Shown piece by piece: positions 1-7,283 of a DNA stretch of 64,000 nucleotides. The stretch comes from an uncultured Ruminococcus sp. Its GTDB lineage: Bacteria; Bacillota; Clostridia; Oscillospirales; Ruminococcaceae. The DNA is taken from assembly GCA_937926145.1 (NCBI GenBank), contig CALANW010000011.1, positions 1 to 64,000 on the forward strand, read 5' to 3'. Under the pieces are notes generated by a model. That model searched no databases and was not told the DNA's origin. It saw only the letters and a program-made list of their open reading frames with translations. Positions within the stretch are counted from its first letter, which is position 1, and each line of letters begins with the position of its first letter. Position numbers and translations under genes: made by a program.

Positions 1-181
1 TCTGGACACCCACCACCCTTTGAAAAGCGTGGACGTAAACTTTAATTTTGTGCAATTTTTTTCTATAATATACTTTTTCAACAGACTGATTGGCGTTTAG
101 CATTAGTATTATTGATTAGTCCGAACGGAGGGTTATTTTTAGAGAGAATTGTGAAAAATAAAAGAAAATTCCAAAAACCCC

Positions 182-209
182 TTGACAAATCGGTCGGGTG
201 GTGTATAAT
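182..209 (+). promoter_or_regulatory. Sigma-A promoter of the hrcA-grpE-dnaK operon
   Basis: A TTGACA -35 box at 182-187 and a TATAAT -10 box at 204-209 are separated by 16 bp. Both match the consensus exactly. The CIRCE operator begins 4 bp downstream, so transcription would start inside the operator. Confidence 0.9.
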
Positions 210-213
210 ATAA

Positions 214-240
214 TTAGCACTCAGGGATAAAGAGTGCTAA
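214..240 (+). promoter_or_regulatory. CIRCE operator (HrcA binding site)
   Basis: TTAGCACTC at 214-222 and GAGTGCTAA at 232-240 are separated by exactly 9 bp, a perfect CIRCE inverted repeat. In Firmicutes HrcA binds CIRCE and represses heat-shock chaperone operons. Two more copies of the right half-site follow in direct orientation (GAGTGCTG at 243-250 and AGTGCTAA at 256-263), leading up to the hrcA ribosome binding site. No CIRCE is seen in front of dnaJ. Confidence 0.95.
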
Positions 241-285
241 CAGAGTGCTGATACAAGTGCTAAAGATAGAAAAGGAGTGAACGTT

Positions 286-1353
286 TTGCAGGACGAACGC
301 AGGCGAAAAATTCTCGCCGCCGTTGTTGATGAATATATTACAACGGGCGAACCCGTCAGCTCAAAGACGATCGCTTCAATGCCCGATATAAAAGTTTCAC
401 CCGCAACGATCAGAAACGATATGGCGCTTCTGGAAGAGCTTGGCTACCTTGAACAGCCACACACTTCCGCAGGCCGTATCCCGACTTACAAAGGCTACAG
501 ACTTTATATTGAGCAGCTTATGCCCGAGCAGAGCCTCTCGGACGAGGATAAAAAAATGCTTGACAATATCCTCGATGTTGAGATCCCGACGGCTGATGCG
601 CTTATCGAAAAAGCCTCTACAGCACTTGCACAGCTTACAAACTGTGCCGCTGTTGCAAAAAATGTTGCACCCAAGTTTTCCGTTATAACAAAGGTCGAGG
701 TCATACCGACGGGACGCAGAATGTACGTCCTGCTGATGATAACCTCATCGGGAGATATCAAAAACAAGGTCTGCCGACTGGAATTCGACCTCACGAATGA
801 ACAGCTTGACTTCTTCTCAAGCTTTATGGCGGAAAATCTTGAGGGCGTTACCATTGACGATCTTTCGGACGAAACACTGAAAGAACTTGCAGCGGCAATG
901 GGAACCTATATGGTAACACTTACACCGCTTTTAAAGGGCGTGAGCGAGCTGGCGGATTGCTTCAGAGATAACGAAGTCGTTGTTTCGGGCGAAAAAAATC
1001 TGCTGGCAAGAACGGACATTGACAACAATCAGATAGCTCATTTCTTCGAGCATAAAAACGAAGTTGTGAAAATGCTTGACGACAGCTTCGGCGACTTGCA
1101 GGTCATGTTCGGAGAGGACGGAGGTTTCGTTATCGAAAACTCCAGTATGATAGTTTCAAAGATAAAGAAGGGTGGCAAAACGGCAGGTTCGCTCGGCGTA
1201 ATAGGTCCGATGCGTATAAACTACGCAAAGATAATTCCTTACGTTGAGTATCTTTCCGAGAGAATAACGGAAATGATATCCGATGATGAACCTCCCGCAG
1301 AGGTAAAAGCGGAAGAAAAACTTCTTCCCGATACCGAAAGCAAGTCCCAATAA
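286..1353 (+). CDS. hrcA: Heat-inducible transcriptional repressor HrcA
   Basis: HrcA is the dimeric repressor that binds CIRCE and shuts off the chaperone operon; GroEL normally assists its folding. The protein has the N-terminal winged helix (RRRKILAAVVDEYITTGEPV, then SPATIRNDMALLEELGYLEQPHTSAGRIPT at about residues 37-70), followed by the GAF-like inserted dimerisation region. About 355 residues is normal for the family. I chose TTG 286: AAAGGAG at 271-277 lies 8 nt upstream of it, whereas the alternative in-frame GTG at 277 overlaps that Shine-Dalgarno sequence. It is first in the operon with grpE and dnaK and directly follows the CIRCE site, which implies autoregulation. Confidence 0.96.
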   Translation: MQDERRRKILAAVVDEYITTGEPVSSKTIASMPDIKVSPATIRNDMALLEELGYLEQPHTSAGRIPTYKGYRLYIEQLMPEQSLSDEDKKMLDNILDVEIPTADALIEKASTALAQLTNCAAVAKNVAPKFSVITKVEVIPTGRRMYVLLMITSSGDIKNKVCRLEFDLTNEQLDFFSSFMAENLEGVTIDDLSDETLKELAAAMGTYMVTLTPLLKGVSELADCFRDNEVVVSGEKNLLARTDIDNNQIAHFFEHKNEVVKMLDDSFGDLQVMFGEDGGFVIENSSMIVSKIKKGGKTAGSLGVIGPMRINYAKIIPYVEYLSERITEMISDDEPPAEVKAEEKLLPDTESKSQ

Positions 1354-1373
1354 AGAAAGGAGTCCTGCCCCAA

Positions 1374-1934
1374 ATGGATACAAATAAAAATAACGAAGAG
1401 CTTGAAAAAGAGCAGGCGGAAGAAGCTTCCGAAGAAAATACACAGACTGAAAAGACCGAAGAAGCTCCCTCCGAAGAGATCTCAGCGGAGCAGAAACGTA
1501 TCGAAGAGCTTGAAAAACAGCTCGGAGATGAAAAAGACAAGTACCTTAGGGTGGCTGCCGAATACGACAACTTCCGCAAGCGCTCCGTAAATGACCGCCT
1601 TAACGCCGTTGCAGACGCTCAGGCAAAGGTCATCACCGAAATTCTTTCCGTCATCGACAATTTTGAACGTGCGATGGACGCTGAGTGTTCCGATGAGAAC
1701 TACAAAAAGGGCGTTGAGATGATATTCAAGCAGTATACGGGCATACTTGATAAGCTCGGCGTTACCGAGATCAAGGCGCTCGGCGAACCGTTCGACCCGA
1801 ATATCCACCACGCGGTAAATCAGGTCGAGGACGAAAACTTCGGCGAAAATACAGTTTGTCAGGTTTTCCAGAAGGGCTATAAGCTCGGCGACAAGGTCAT
1901 CAGATGCGCTATGGTCGTTGTCGCAAATCCGTAA
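1374..1934 (+). CDS. grpE: Nucleotide exchange factor GrpE
   Basis: GrpE releases ADP from DnaK and so resets the Hsp70 cycle. The 186-residue protein has an acidic, disordered first 40 residues, a long coiled coil (about 40-110, with KYLRVAAEYDNFRKR as the typical start of the family core) and a C-terminal beta domain containing FDPNIHHAVNQVED. AGAAAGGAG at 1354-1362 precedes ATG 1374. It lies 20 bp after hrcA and 47 bp before dnaK in one transcription unit. Confidence 0.96.
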   Translation: MDTNKNNEELEKEQAEEASEENTQTEKTEEAPSEEISAEQKRIEELEKQLGDEKDKYLRVAAEYDNFRKRSVNDRLNAVADAQAKVITEILSVIDNFERAMDAECSDENYKKGVEMIFKQYTGILDKLGVTEIKALGEPFDPNIHHAVNQVEDENFGENTVCQVFQKGYKLGDKVIRCAMVVVANP

Positions 1935-1981
1935 AAGAAATTTTCAGAAACAACTTGTTTAGATAAGAAAGGAAGATTTAT

Positions 1982-3832
1982 ATGTCAAAGATCATTGGTA
2001 TTGACTTAGGTACAACAAACTCCTGCGTAGCAGTTATGGAAGGCGGCAACGCCGTAGTTATCCCCAACACAGAGGGTGCAAGAACAACTCCTTCCGTTGT
2101 AGGCTTCACAAAGACGGGCGAACGTCTTGTAGGTCAGGTAGCAAAGCGTCAGGCTGTTACAAACGCTGACAGAACAGTTTCTTCTATCAAGCGTCACATG
2201 GGTTCCGACTATAAGGTAAAGATCGACGATAAGGAATTCACTCCTCAGCAGATCTCCGCTATGATACTCCAGAAGCTCAAGGCTGATGCAGAGGCTTATA
2301 TCGGCGAACCCGTTACGGAAGCAGTTATCACAGTTCCTGCATACTTCACAGATGCACAGCGTCAGGCTACAAAGGACGCAGGTCAGATCGCAGGACTTAA
2401 CGTAAGAAGAATCATCAACGAACCTACCGCAGCAGCTCTTTCCTACGGCATCGATAAGGAAGACGATCAGAAGATCATGGTTTACGACCTCGGCGGCGGT
2501 ACATTCGATGTATCTATCATTGAAATGGGCGACGGCGTTCAGCAGGTTCTTGCAACAGCCGGCAACAACCGTCTTGGCGGTGATGACTTCGACCAGAGAA
2601 TAATCAACTGGATGGTTGAGAACTTCAAGGCTGAGCAGGGCATCGACCTCACAGGCGATAAAATGGCTATGCAGAGATTAAAGGAAGCTGCTGAAAAGGC
2701 TAAGATCGAGCTTTCTTCCACACCGACATCTACTATCAACCTCCCATATATCACAGCTGACGCAACAGGTCCTAAGCACCTTGAAATGACCCTTACACAG
2801 GCTAAGTTCAATGAGCTCACTTCCGACCTCGTTCAGTCCACAATGGGTCCTGTAAAGCAGGCTCTCTCCGACAGCGGACTTAAGCCTTCCGACCTCAATA
2901 AAGTTCTTATGGTCGGCGGTTCTTCAAGAATCCCTGCTGTTCAGGAAGCTGTTAAGAACTTCATCGGCAAAGAACCGTTCAAGGGCATCAACCCTGATGA
3001 ATGTGTTGCACTCGGTGCTGCACTCCAGGGCGGCGTTCTCGGCGGCGATGTAACTGGACTCCTCCTCCTCGATGTTGCTCCGCTTTCACTCGGTATCGAA
3101 ACCGCAGGCGGCGTTTGCACAAAGATGATCGAGAGAAATACCACAATTCCTACAAAGAAGTCGCAGGTATTCTCCACATTCGCTGATAACCAGACAGCCG
3201 TTGATATCAACGTTCTCCAGGGCGAACGTGAATTCGCTAAGGACAACAAGCAGCTCGGTATGTTCCGTCTTGACGGTATCGCTCCTGCTCCCCGTGGAAT
3301 CCCTCAGATCGAAGTTACTTTCGATATCGATGCAAACGGTATCGTAAATGTTTCCGCTAAGGACCTCGGCACAGGCAAGGAACAGCACATCTCCATCACA
3401 TCTTCCACAAAGATGTCCAAGGAAGACATTCAGAAGGCTGTTGACGATGCTGCTAAGTACGCTGAGGAAGATAAGAAGCGTAAGGAAGCTGTTGACGCTA
3501 AGAACAACGCTGAAAACCTCGTATTCCAGTGCGAAAAGGCTCTCACAGACTTCGGCGACAAGGTTTCCGCTGACGAAAAGGCAGCAGTTCAGCCTAAGAT
3601 CGATGCTCTTAAGGAAGCTCTTAAGACCGACAACACAGACGACATCAAGGCTAAGTCCGATGAACTTCAGAAAGCATTCTCCGAGATCGCAACTAAGGTT
3701 TACCAGGCTGCAGGCGCAGCTGCACAGGCTGCTCAGGGCGCTGCTGAGGGCGGCAGCACTGACAACAACGGCGGCAATGACGGCAGTGACGGAAACGGTT
3801 TCGTAGACGCAGATTTCAAGGACGTTGAATAA
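1982..3832 (+). CDS. dnaK: Molecular chaperone DnaK (Hsp70)
   Basis: ATP-driven chaperone that binds unfolded segments with DnaJ and GrpE. The 616 residues begin with the Hsp70 phosphate-binding signature (IGIDLGTTNSCVAVMEGG). They continue with VYDLGGGTFDVS and VLMVGGSSRIPAVQ in the ATPase domain (to about residue 355), then the substrate-binding beta domain, helical lid and a Gly/Asn/Asp-rich tail ending DADFKDVE. The length fits the short Gram-positive DnaK type, which lacks the 23-residue N-terminal insertion of the proteobacterial protein. GAAAGGAAG precedes the ATG. It is third in the CIRCE-controlled operon. Confidence 0.98.
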   Translation: MSKIIGIDLGTTNSCVAVMEGGNAVVIPNTEGARTTPSVVGFTKTGERLVGQVAKRQAVTNADRTVSSIKRHMGSDYKVKIDDKEFTPQQISAMILQKLKADAEAYIGEPVTEAVITVPAYFTDAQRQATKDAGQIAGLNVRRIINEPTAAALSYGIDKEDDQKIMVYDLGGGTFDVSIIEMGDGVQQVLATAGNNRLGGDDFDQRIINWMVENFKAEQGIDLTGDKMAMQRLKEAAEKAKIELSSTPTSTINLPYITADATGPKHLEMTLTQAKFNELTSDLVQSTMGPVKQALSDSGLKPSDLNKVLMVGGSSRIPAVQEAVKNFIGKEPFKGINPDECVALGAALQGGVLGGDVTGLLLLDVAPLSLGIETAGGVCTKMIERNTTIPTKKSQVFSTFADNQTAVDINVLQGEREFAKDNKQLGMFRLDGIAPAPRGIPQIEVTFDIDANGIVNVSAKDLGTGKEQHISITSSTKMSKEDIQKAVDDAAKYAEEDKKRKEAVDAKNNAENLVFQCEKALTDFGDKVSADEKAAVQPKIDALKEALKTDNTDDIKAKSDELQKAFSEIATKVYQAAGAAAQAAQGAAEGGSTDNNGGNDGSDGNGFVDADFKDVE

Positions 3833-3856
3833 TTAAGATAAATCAAATAATGCCAA

Positions 3857-3878
3857 CGGGTCAGATTCATTCTGACCT
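3857..3878 (+). terminator. Hairpin after dnaK
   Basis: GGTCAGA (3859-3865) and TCTGACC (3871-3877) form a perfect 7-bp stem with a TTCAT loop 25 bp after the dnaK stop codon. Only a short T run follows, so it may be a weak terminator or an mRNA-processing hairpin that lowers dnaJ expression relative to dnaK. Confidence 0.45.
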
Positions 3879-3889
3879 CGCGGCGTTTA

Positions 3890-3991
3890 ATACTAATTTT
3901 TAATCAAAGTGTAGACAAAAAATCGGCGCAAAACCCATATATGCGAGCTTTTGCTTGATTTTTTGTACACTTTCAGTTTAAAAATTAGTAT
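3890..3991 (+). repeat. 102-bp MITE-like palindromic element, copy 1
   Basis: Imperfect inverted repeat running from ATACTAATTTTTAATC to GTTTAAAAATTAGTAT, with arms of about 40 bp and a central loop around CATATATGCG. The reverse complement of copy 2 (5478-5579) differs at only 2 of 102 positions. The bases outside TACTAAT...ATTAGTA are TAA on both sides, consistent with a short target duplication. There is no coding capacity. The element lies between dnaK and dnaJ. Confidence 0.85.
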
Positions 3992-4089
3992 AACATGACA
4001 AATTTAACGGAGCAGTTTAAGATTTTATTTAGGAAAAAGCTGATCAAGATGTAATGATCGGCGTTTCCTTAGCTCCGCAGGAGGCTTTT

Positions 4090-5247
4090 ATGGCTGATAA
4101 AAGAGATTACTATGAAGTCCTCGGAGTGAGCAAGACCGCTTCGGAGGACGAGATAAAAAAAGCATATCGACAGCTTGCGAAGAAATACCACCCTGACCTT
4201 AACCCAGGCAATAAAGAAGCCGAGGAAAAGTTCAAGGAAGTAAACGAGGCATACGAAGTGCTGTCCGATGCCGATAAAAAGGCTCGCTATGACCAGTTCG
4301 GTCATGCAGGCGTTGACCCGTCTTATGGCGGAGGCGGCTACGGCGGCGGTTTCAGCGGCGGATTCAGCGGAATGGGCGATATGGGCGATATCGGCGATAT
4401 CTTCAACAGCTTTTTCGGCGGCGGATTCGGCACAAGCTCCAGAGCTAACCCGAACGCTCCGAGAAGAGGTCAGGATATCGAAACGGAAGTCACCATTAAC
4501 TTTATGGACGCTTGCAACGGCAAGGAAGTTGAGCTCAACCTCAACCGCCTTGAAACCTGCCCCGACTGTCACGGCACGGGCGCAGCAGCAGGTTCTTCGT
4601 CCGAAACCTGCCCTGACTGTCACGGCACAGGTCAGGTCAAGGTCACACAGAGAACTCCGTTCGGCATGATATCTTCACAGAAGCCTTGTACAAAGTGCGG
4701 AGGCAAGGGCAAGATCATCACCAATCCTTGTCCGAAGTGCCGCGGCAACGGCAGAGTGAACGTTTCGAGAAAGATATCTGTCAATATCGTTGCAGGTATC
4801 GACGACGGTCAGACAATGCAGGTAAGAGGTCAGGGTAACGCAGGTGCAAACGGCGGTCCGAACGGCGATCTCCATGTACTTGTAAATGTTCGTCCCGACC
4901 CGATATTCGAGCGTGACGGCTACGATATCCATACCGATGTACCTATCACATATATGCAGGCAGTCCTCGGCGATGAGATCATCGTTCCGACTATCGACGG
5001 CAAGGTAAAATATACTATCCCCGAGGGAACGCAGAACGGCGCAACATTCCGTTTCAAGGGCAAGGGCGTGAAGAAGATCAACCGCTCCGACCGTGGCGAC
5101 CAGTATGTTCACGTCAATATCGAAGTTCCGAAGAACCTTACCAAGAAGCAGAAAGACCTGCTTAAAGAGTTTGAAAACTCCCTTTCGGACGCAAACTACA
5201 ACAAGCGCAAGAATTTCTTTGACCGCATTAAGGAAGCGTTTAAATAA
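4090..5247 (+). CDS. dnaJ: Chaperone DnaJ (Hsp40)
   Basis: DnaJ delivers substrates to DnaK and stimulates its ATPase. The 385-residue protein has a J domain (residues 1-70, with HPD at 34-36), a Gly/Phe-rich linker, four CxxCxGxG zinc motifs (CPDCHGTG twice, CTKCGGKG, CPKCRGNG) and the C-terminal substrate-binding domain; this is a complete type I DnaJ. The start is ATG 4090, 5 nt after AGGAGG at 4079-4084. An in-frame upstream ATG at 4054 would add 12 unrelated residues and has no such site. A 102-bp repeat element separates dnaJ from dnaK, so it may be partly uncoupled from the operon. Confidence 0.96.
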   Translation: MADKRDYYEVLGVSKTASEDEIKKAYRQLAKKYHPDLNPGNKEAEEKFKEVNEAYEVLSDADKKARYDQFGHAGVDPSYGGGGYGGGFSGGFSGMGDMGDIGDIFNSFFGGGFGTSSRANPNAPRRGQDIETEVTINFMDACNGKEVELNLNRLETCPDCHGTGAAAGSSSETCPDCHGTGQVKVTQRTPFGMISSQKPCTKCGGKGKIITNPCPKCRGNGRVNVSRKISVNIVAGIDDGQTMQVRGQGNAGANGGPNGDLHVLVNVRPDPIFERDGYDIHTDVPITYMQAVLGDEIIVPTIDGKVKYTIPEGTQNGATFRFKGKGVKKINRSDRGDQYVHVNIEVPKNLTKKQKDLLKEFENSLSDANYNKRKNFFDRIKEAFK

Positions 5248-5715
5248 ATTCGGAATTAGGAATTCGGAATGCGGAATTATTAAATTCCGTTGGTATTATA
5301 AAAAACTAATGGGCGGATATATATCCGCCCATTTTTGTGCAATTTTTGCGATAATTCTGTAGAGGACGGGGCACTGTCCCAAATCGCATCAGTGGTTTTT
5401 CGGTGCATATTTCTGCGGAGTTTATCACATAACAAAACACCCCTGTTTTTATCAGATAAAAACAGGGGTGTTCGTTTATACTAATTTTTAAACTTAAAGT
5501 GTACAAAAAATCAAGCAAAAGCTCGCATATATGGCTTTTGCGCCGATTTTTTGTCTACACTTTGATTAAAAATTAGTATTATATACGGGACGGAAAAAAT
5601 GTCCCATACAAGCTTTTCGGATAATGAAACGGGCGGATATTGAATCCGCCCCTACGGTTTGCGGTAATTTGCGGAGCAAGAATAATTCCGCATTCCGAAT
5701 TCCTAATTCCGAATT
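5247..5715. repeat. Composite intergenic repeat I (dnaJ/comFB gap)
   Basis: Fills the whole convergent gap. The left arm (5247-5278) is an array of GGAATTCG/GGAATTAG/GGAATGCG-type 8-bp units, and the right arm (5682-5715) is its near-exact inverted copy. The left arm starts at the last base of the dnaJ stop codon, and the right arm contains the stop codon of the ComFB-like gene. Inside are a GGGCGGAT/ATCCGCCC hairpin followed by TTTTT (about 5310-5335, a plausible dnaJ terminator), a GGACGGGGCACTGTCCC block, an 18-bp-stem hairpin at about 5432-5473, the 102-bp element copy 2, and a second GGGCGGAT hairpin (about 5631-5650). Confidence 0.8.
5478..5579 (-). repeat. 102-bp MITE-like palindromic element, copy 2
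   Basis: Inverted relative to copy 1 and about 98% identical to it (two differences). It is flanked by TTA on both sides of TACTAAT...ATTAGTA. It is nested inside composite repeat I, directly after the long hairpin ending at about 5473. Copies 1 and 2 bracket dnaJ in opposite orientation. Confidence 0.85.
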
Positions 5716-5983
5716 AGGTCTTGTGGTGTTTCGGTGAGGCGCTTACAACGCTGATAGCCTTTGCAACTGCAATGTCTATATCAACGGAATTCTGCATTTT
5801 GGAGCTATCTATCCTGCCGAAAAGCTCCCCTTTTGCGGAGTTTACATATTTCGGCGGAACGCTGTTCAATGCATAAGCGAGCATATCCTGACGGCATTCG
5901 TTGCATTTGCAGCAATCGCAGTCCTTTAACTGGAGATCAAGTTTTTCCGAGATGATTTTTTCCATTATGTTTACAACTGCCAT
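5714..5983 (-). CDS. ComFB-like late competence protein
   Basis: An 89-residue protein of the ComFB family type. The visible hallmark is a cysteine cluster (CDCCKCNECRQDMLAYALN, about residues 23-41), probably metal binding, followed by PPKYV. Homologues are found alone or in comF operons; the molecular role of the family is poorly defined. The start ATG 5983 has AGAGAGGA 8 nt upstream. The stop codon lies inside the right arm of composite repeat I. The upstream neighbour on the same strand is the cellobiose epimerase (28 bp), so the two may be co-transcribed. No other competence genes are nearby. Confidence 0.7.
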   Translation of the reverse strand: MAVVNIMEKIISEKLDLQLKDCDCCKCNECRQDMLAYALNSVPPKYVNSAKGELFGRIDSSKMQNSVDIDIAVAKAISVVSASPKHHKT

Positions 5984-6010
5984 ATTTGTAAGTCCTCTCT
6001 TTATTTAACG

Positions 6011-7177
6011 TCAGAAATTTCTGTTCATTATTTCAAGGCACATTCTGCCGTTGTGATATGGGCACTTCCAAGGATTGACCATTTCAACGGTCTGCATAGG
6101 CTTGCCTTCGTGGTCAACTTCGCCCCACCATTCGGAGTTTTCGCGGCTGTCGGTCTGGTATTTCTTTATCCAGTCCATTGTTTCTTCCGCTGCTTTGAGG
6201 TACTTTTTGTCGCCGCTCTGCATATAAGCATTGGTAAAGCCTACGACTGTTTCAGCCTGAACCCACCATACGCGCTTGCCGTCGATCTTGTCGCCGTCAC
6301 GCTCGTTGTTGAGCGCACCGTCTACAAATGCGATGTTGTAGATGTTTTCGGCAATGCGGAGATCGATGTTTCTCCACTCTGCTTCAAGCTCTCTGTCGCC
6401 GATAACTTCACACGCTCTGTCGATGAGCCATGTTGCTTCGATATCGTGACCGTAGGAGTGGATATCGCCGAGAACGTTCATCTCTCTGTCGAAGAAAACG
6501 AGCAGCTTGTTGTTCTTGCTGTCGAAGATCTTGTTCTTCGTTACGCCGAGGAGGAACATAAGGCGCTTGCGGACCTTTTCGTTTCCGTCAGCTTCGAGGA
6601 GAACCGTATAAGCTTCAATAAGGTGGAGAACGTTGTTCATCGTCTTTGAAGCGTCAATGCCGTTTTCGGAAAGAACATCGTTCTTTGCAGGCTTCCAATC
6701 TCTCGAAAATGCTTCAACGTAGCCGATATCATCAAGTGTCTTGGTTTCGATAGTGTTGAAAAGCTCATAAGCGAGCGCAAGAGCTTCCTTGTTGCCGCTT
6801 GCGATGTAGTAAGCGGAGAGAGCGTAGATAGCGAAAGCCTGATTGTATGTATGCTTCATATCGTCCGAAGCTTTGCCGTCAAAGGTCATCATATAGTAAA
6901 CGCCGCCGTGTTCCTTATCGTAGCAATGGTCGCGGAGAAATTCATAAGCGTGTGTGGCATTGTCGAGAAGCTGCTGTTCGCCGAGTGCTCTGTAAGCGGA
7001 AGAATAGAACCAGAGGATTCGGGAATTGAGGATAACGCCCTTGTCGGCTTTCTTGTCAACGTTGAGGTCATTGTCCATAAATCCGTAAAATCCGCCGTTT
7101 TCATCGTCACGGAGCTTGTTCCAGAACGGGATTATCTTTTTGGTGAGTATGTCTTTGCATTCATTTTTGAGATTCAT
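6011..7177 (-). CDS. Cellobiose 2-epimerase (AGE family)
   Basis: Predicted to convert cellobiose to glucosyl-mannose in the cytoplasm, the first step of the cello-oligosaccharide/mannan phosphorolysis route known in Ruminococcus. The 388-residue protein is an (alpha/alpha)6 barrel of the N-acylglucosamine 2-epimerase family. It retains the residues known from the R. albus enzyme at a one-residue offset: R53 (ILNSRILW), H185 (NNVLHLIEAY), H244 and E247 (SYGHDIEATW) and H375 (CPYHNGRMCLE). From memory the sequence is close to the R. albus enzyme over its whole length. It lies downstream of secA behind a terminator, so it probably has its own promoter. Confidence 0.9.
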   Translation of the reverse strand: MNLKNECKDILTKKIIPFWNKLRDDENGGFYGFMDNDLNVDKKADKGVILNSRILWFYSSAYRALGEQQLLDNATHAYEFLRDHCYDKEHGGVYYMMTFDGKASDDMKHTYNQAFAIYALSAYYIASGNKEALALAYELFNTIETKTLDDIGYVEAFSRDWKPAKNDVLSENGIDASKTMNNVLHLIEAYTVLLEADGNEKVRKRLMFLLGVTKNKIFDSKNNKLLVFFDREMNVLGDIHSYGHDIEATWLIDRACEVIGDRELEAEWRNIDLRIAENIYNIAFVDGALNNERDGDKIDGKRVWWVQAETVVGFTNAYMQSGDKKYLKAAEETMDWIKKYQTDSRENSEWWGEVDHEGKPMQTVEMVNPWKCPYHNGRMCLEIMNRNF

Positions 7178-7205
7178 ATAAATACTTCCTCCGAATAAAA
7201 TTGGG

Positions 7206-7230
7206 AAAAGCCGATCGAAGTCTGATCGGC
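7206..7230 (-). terminator. Rho-independent terminator of secA
   Basis: On the minus strand GCCGATC and GATCGGC (7-bp perfect stem, 7-nt loop) are followed by TTTT. It sits between the secA stop codon and the epimerase start. Confidence 0.75.
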
Positions 7231-7283
7231 GTCCCGTTGTGCATCTCAGAAAGCCGTATTTCCGCGGTTTTTTGAGTGAAAAA

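Noticed and set aside
1..181. Small gene or upstream gene end before the hrcA promoter
   Set aside because: AT-rich with a GGAGGG at about 125, but no start codon with a sensible frame follows it; nothing supported.
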